Below, piece after piece: positions 24,267 to 27,293 of a stretch of DNA of 27,293 bases. Position numbers and translations under genes: made by a program. The notes under the pieces are model-generated. The model searched no databases, was not told the DNA's origin, and saw only the letters and a program-made list of their open reading frames with translations. Source of the DNA: Desulfobacca acetoxidans (GTDB taxonomy: Bacteria > Desulfobacterota > Desulfobaccia > Desulfobaccales > 0-14-0-80-60-11); NCBI GenBank assembly GCA_022736495.1, contig DZCR01000027.1:1-27293 (forward strand). The letters are read 5' to 3'. Each line of letters begins with the position of its first letter. Positions within the stretch are counted from its first letter, which is position 1.

Positions 24267-25655
24267 ATGTTTGAAGAAGAAGCTGACAGATATTGGAAAA
24301 CCATCGTGAACACTATCCGAGACGGCATCATGGTAGTGGACACCACCGGCTCCATCCTGTCAGTGAATAGGGCCCTGGAGACCATAACCGATTATACACA
24401 CGAAGAACTCATCGGTCAGAAATGTTCCATCTTGAACTGCAGCATCTTTAACCTGGCCCGGGAGAAATGCGGAGAACACTGGTGCCTCCTCTTTAAAACG
24501 GGGTCCATGAATATGCGCCGCTGCACGATTATGAAGAAAGACGGCACCTACGTGCAGGTGCTCAAGAATGCCTCCCAGCTCCATGACAGCAAAGGCAGGG
24601 TAATCGGCGCCGTCGAGACGATAACCGATATTTCGGAGATCGTTGAAAAAGACAAACAGATCGCCGCGATCCGTCGACACCTGAGATCTGAAGATGCCTT
24701 TCAGGGCTTAATCGGGGCCTGTGCGCCCATGCAGCAGGTGTTTGGTCTTATCGAAAACGCGGCCCAATCGGACGCGCCGGTTATTATCGTGGGTGAAAGC
24801 GGCACCGGCAAGGAACTGGCGGCCCGGGCCATCCATCAACTGGGGGAGCGGAAGAAGCGCGCCTATGTCAAAGTGAACTGCGCCGCGCTGACGGAATCTC
24901 TCTTAGAAAGCGAGCTTTTCGGGCACGTCAAGGGGGCCTACACCGGCGCTTACAAGGGCCGGGCCGGAAGATTTGAAATGGCTCAGGGGGGGGATATCTT
25001 TCTCGACGAAATCGGCGACCTGCCGCTGGCTACTCAGGTCAAGCTCCTGCGGGTGCTGGAAGAGAAGGTCATTGAACGGGTCGGCGACAGCAAGTCCATC
25101 CCGGTAGATGTGCGCATCATCTCGGCAACGAACAAAAACCTCTCTGACCTGGTGGAAACGGGGGCCTTTAGAAAGGACCTCTACTTTCGGATTAACGTTA
25201 TTCCGATCCAGATGCCGCCACTCCGGGAGCGGGTCGAAGACATTCCTCTCCTGGCCGAATCCTTCTTTCGGAAGCTGCGCATCAAGAGCGGCAAAAGCAT
25301 CGAAGGCATAAGCAACCTGGCCCTGGAAATTCTCATGAAATACCAGTGGCCCGGAAATGTCCGGGAACTGAAAAGCGCCTTTGAATATGCCTTTGTCACC
25401 TGTCAGGAGCGCTTAATTTCTCCGCATCATCTGCCACCTGATATCCTCAACGAAGAAAAATCTCTCCCAACGATGAAAGCCGAAGGGCCCAGCAAACAAG
25501 AAATCCGGAAACGGCAGCTGGTCGATGCCCTGGCCCGGGCCAAGGGCAACCAATCCATCGCGGCGGACATCCTGGGGGTTTCACGGGTTACTGTCTGGAA
25601 CCGCATGAAGCGGTTCGGCATAAGTTATAAGCGGCACCTCGAATCCCACAAATAG
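24267..25655 (+). CDS. Sigma-54-dependent activator with cysteine-rich PAS sensor
   Basis: The 462-residue protein has a PAS domain (about 8-125), an AAA+ domain (about 147-380) and a Fis-type HTH (about 415-455, ending in AADILGVSRVTVWNRMKRF). The AAA+ part shows Walker A GESGTGKE (176-183), the sigma-54 contact loop GAYTGA (223-228, Tyr in place of the usual Phe), Walker B GGDIFLDEIGD (241-251) and the arginine-finger region FRKDLYFRIN. The PAS holds C53, C58, C68, C73 and C86, suggesting Fe-S, metal or thiol sensing. There is no receiver domain, so it responds to a ligand or redox signal directly. It is divergent from the metF-hdr operon, which has a consensus sigma-54 promoter, making that operon its probable target. 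Confidence 0.92.
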   Translation: MFEEEADRYWKTIVNTIRDGIMVVDTTGSILSVNRALETITDYTHEELIGQKCSILNCSIFNLAREKCGEHWCLLFKTGSMNMRRCTIMKKDGTYVQVLKNASQLHDSKGRVIGAVETITDISEIVEKDKQIAAIRRHLRSEDAFQGLIGACAPMQQVFGLIENAAQSDAPVIIVGESGTGKELAARAIHQLGERKKRAYVKVNCAALTESLLESELFGHVKGAYTGAYKGRAGRFEMAQGGDIFLDEIGDLPLATQVKLLRVLEEKVIERVGDSKSIPVDVRIISATNKNLSDLVETGAFRKDLYFRINVIPIQMPPLRERVEDIPLLAESFFRKLRIKSGKSIEGISNLALEILMKYQWPGNVRELKSAFEYAFVTCQERLISPHHLPPDILNEEKSLPTMKAEGPSKQEIRKRQLVDALARAKGNQSIAADILGVSRVTVWNRMKRFGISYKRHLESHK

Positions 25656-25773
25656 GGCTGGCACACCGCCGGCTTAGGGAATATACATCCGGACAGCAGG
25701 TGGTTTTGAGGCGTTTGGCGAGAGGTTAGCGCGTCTTGCGGTTTTAGCTACAGCCCTGTCCCCAATTATCTAT

Positions 25774-25802
25774 AAAAAACCTGATTGCCATGGTTTGGCA
25801 AT
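25774..25802 (-). terminator. Rho-independent terminator of the C45-type hydrolase gene
   Basis: On the minus strand ATTGCCA (25802-25796) pairs with TGGCAAT (25790-25784) around a 5-base loop. CAGG and a run of six T follow. It begins 15 bp after the stop codon of the gene that ends at 25817. Confidence 0.65.
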
Positions 25803-25816
25803 GGGCCTCCGCTGCA

Positions 25817-26884
25817 TCAGCCCCACAATTTTATGGCCGTAAAGGGTCCCTGGTTTACCGGAGGGGTCTCTCCCTGGGCCACCCACAGGAGCCGCTCAGC
25901 GGGATTAAAGATGGCGCAGACCGCGGTGCCGGCATTGGCGACTTGGGCATCGGCGAGAATTTTTTGGAGATCCTCCTGCCCCACCGTGCGGTTTAGGGCC
26001 AACTGCTGGAGCCGCTGATTGCGGGCCTGGCTGTAGGCTTCCGAGAAATGAGCCGCAGAGAGGACGGAATAAGGGGGCGGCGGGGGAAAGCGCCCCTTGA
26101 GGCTCTGCATGGCAGGACTCTGAAAGTGATTGGTGACGGTGAGCACGCCGCCGCGGGGATGGCGAACCATGGCGTGGCGGGCAGAAAGCTCCAGCACCAG
26201 GGCGGCTTGGGGCCCGCAGAGCAGAAGATTGTTGCCGATGGTGCCGGGGGCATTAAGGACGCGAGCGGCCACCGCGTCCACGGTGTCCCCGGCTTCCAGG
26301 GCCTGCCGGTAGCGCAACGCCGCCGGGGTCCCTTTGAGGGAGCGCTCTCGGCTCATTGCGGAGAGCTGGGCCAGGGCCACGCCGGCGTGATTCATGCCGG
26401 TGCAGACTCCCACATAGCCCGGCCAGGCCAGGGAGGCCAGGGGCTGCCCCTGGTGCGGCTCCAGGAGAAACAGGGTTTGGAGCTGGGCCAAGGGCTCGAT
26501 GAAGAGGGGATAATCCAGGTTGCGCCCCATCAAAAAGGGGCCTCCGGCGGTGCGGCGCTCTCCCACCGCCAGGGCGGAACACCGGGGGCTGTTATTGGCC
26601 AGATCATCCACCACATTGATAAGCAGCAGGCTGCCCAGCCCCAAGTCGGCCCCGGCCGCGACCCCGGCCAACTCCTGCCGCAGGTGGGCCGGGATGTGGG
26701 GTAAAAACCCCCGGGCCAGCCAGGTAAGGAGGCCATACAAGGGCAGGGCTCCGGCGTAAAGGGTGAGCCGGGCCAGGTAGTTAAGGAGGACCCGGCGCAA
26801 CACGCGGATGTCGGCGCCCAGGAGGTGCCCGTGACGTCGGCCGCGCTCCTTAGGTGTGCCCCAGAGTTCCACTCTACGCAGCAT
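25817..26884 (-). CDS. C45-family / acyl-CoA:6-APA acyltransferase-like Ntn hydrolase
   Basis: The 355-residue protein resembles peptidase family C45 (AAT, carcinine hydrolase type). The signature is NNSPRCSALAV, with candidate nucleophile C102, followed by GRNLDYP (120-126), then GYVGVCTGMNHAGVAL and GTIGNNLLL. Family members cleave themselves before the Cys, which becomes the N-terminal nucleophile, and then hydrolyse or transfer acyl groups on amides. The substrate here is unknown. Hydrophobic stretches near 32-60 (LLNYLARLTLYAGALPLYGLLTWLA) could associate with the membrane; no cleavable signal peptide is clear. It appears to be transcribed alone, convergent with the sigma-54 activator gene. 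The ribosome-binding site is weak. Confidence 0.8.
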   Translation of the reverse strand: MLRRVELWGTPKERGRRHGHLLGADIRVLRRVLLNYLARLTLYAGALPLYGLLTWLARGFLPHIPAHLRQELAGVAAGADLGLGSLLLINVVDDLANNSPRCSALAVGERRTAGGPFLMGRNLDYPLFIEPLAQLQTLFLLEPHQGQPLASLAWPGYVGVCTGMNHAGVALAQLSAMSRERSLKGTPAALRYRQALEAGDTVDAVAARVLNAPGTIGNNLLLCGPQAALVLELSARHAMVRHPRGGVLTVTNHFQSPAMQSLKGRFPPPPPYSVLSAAHFSEAYSQARNQRLQQLALNRTVGQEDLQKILADAQVANAGTAVCAIFNPAERLLWVAQGETPPVNQGPFTAIKLWG

Positions 26885-26898
26885 GTAACCGGCCTGAA

Positions 26899-27023
26899 TC
26901 AGCCTTTCTCGTCGATGTTCACGCAGAAGCGACTGGCCACGCTGATGTTCAGCGCTCCTGCCTGATCTGGGGTGCGAAAGTATTCCAGGGCTTTGAAGCC
27001 CTGCACTGCGACAATCTTATGAA
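26899..27023 (-). pseudogene. C-terminal remnant of an unidentified gene
   Basis: A minus-strand frame open across this interval ends in TGA at 26901-26899. Its last residues read ALNISVASRFCVNIDEKG, preceded by FKALEYFRTPDQAG, which look like real coding sequence by composition. No start codon is seen before the adjoining transposase gene. I infer the 5' part was lost through insertion. I do not recognise the family. Confidence 0.4.
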
Positions 27024-27293
27024 ATGATCCCGGGTTTTCTGATTAGGGGGATCTTAGCCTTTGGAGCCCAGGCGGAGGCCGCCGTGAAAGAAGCAGTATC
27101 ATGGTTAACCGGAACTTTGCAACGGAATTTAATCCCTGGTCTGGAAGAATGTAGCGAGCGTCCCTTAACCGAGAAAGAGCAGCAATTAGTCAGCATCTTG
27201 GAGTTGGTCCACATCGAGAAATTTGCCAGTCGGCCCTGCCGGAGATTCGGCCGGAAGCCGTGGGAGCGCCAGGCTCTGGCCCGGGCCTTTGTG
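27024..27293 (+). CDS. DDE transposase, N-terminal part (cut by window edge)
   Basis: The open frame from ATG 27024 (or GTG 27084) runs off the right end. From residue KEAVSWLTGTLQRN onward it matches the left-end transposase at about 86% identity over 69 residues, through RRFGRKPWERQALARAFV. Similarity to the left copy begins just after GTG 27084, so GTG 27084 is the more likely start. The body of the gene lies outside the window. The two copies are not recent identical duplicates. Confidence 0.7.
   Translation, partial: MIPGFLIRGILAFGAQAEAAVKEAVSWLTGTLQRNLIPGLEECSERPLTEKEQQLVSILELVHIEKFASRPCRRFGRKPWERQALARAFV

Noticed and set aside
1..27293. A recent composite transposon carrying the whole interval
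   Set aside because: The transposase copies differ at about 14% of compared residues and their IS ends are not in the window, so only a looser association is supported.

Overview
The window looks like chromosomal DNA from an anaerobic member of the Desulfobacterota (former Deltaproteobacteria, sulfate-reducer or syntroph type). The grounds are a high-GC background, many PAS-type sensors, a sigma-54 regulator, and a methylenetetrahydrofolate reductase / heterodisulfide-reductase gene set of the kind used in the Wood-Ljungdahl pathway. No rRNA or tRNA gene and no CRISPR array was seen.

Layout. Both ends carry the start of a DDE-type transposase gene, pointing outward in opposite orientation (1-341 minus, 27024-27293 plus). 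They share about 86% identity over their 69 common residues. Next to each lies a gene remnant (423-803 plus; 26899-27023 minus). From the left come a metallo-beta-lactamase-fold hydrolase (1003-1668), a two-PAS histidine kinase (1854-3326) and a PlsB-type glycerol-3-phosphate acyltransferase (3577-6279). A convergent minus-strand pair follows: a FecR/TPR/outer-membrane-barrel fusion (8338-12153) and a CHASE2 adenylate cyclase (6360-8354).

The core is an approximately 11.3-kb minus-strand operon from about 23925 down to 12607. In transcription order it holds a TusA-like protein without its cysteine, a divergent MetF paralogue, a long HdrA with two FAD modules, MvhD, MetV, MetF, a CheY-like receiver, a PAS histidine kinase, a receiver-PAS-kinase hybrid, and an HdrD/DsrK-like iron-sulfur protein. 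Several junctions overlap (ATGA or TGATG), including MetF to CheY, so the signalling genes are part of the transcription unit. The gene set matches the multi-subunit MetFV-HdrABC-MvhD reductase known from Moorella, with HdrB and HdrC functions probably supplied by the single HdrD-like protein.

Regulation. A perfect sigma-54 promoter (TGGCAC-N5-TTGC, minus strand, 23950-23936) precedes the operon. A sigma-54 activator with a cysteine-rich PAS domain is encoded divergently (24267-25655). The 349-bp gap between them holds repeated GTGTTAAA / TTTAACAC dyads, placed where enhancer sites for this activator would be expected. The working model is that a PAS sensor reading redox or a ligand activates sigma-54 transcription of a bifurcating or confurcating methylene-H4F reductase, and that the operon also encodes its own two-component circuit.

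The right side ends with a C45 / acyl-CoA:6-APA acyltransferase-like Ntn hydrolase (25817-26884) followed by its own terminator.
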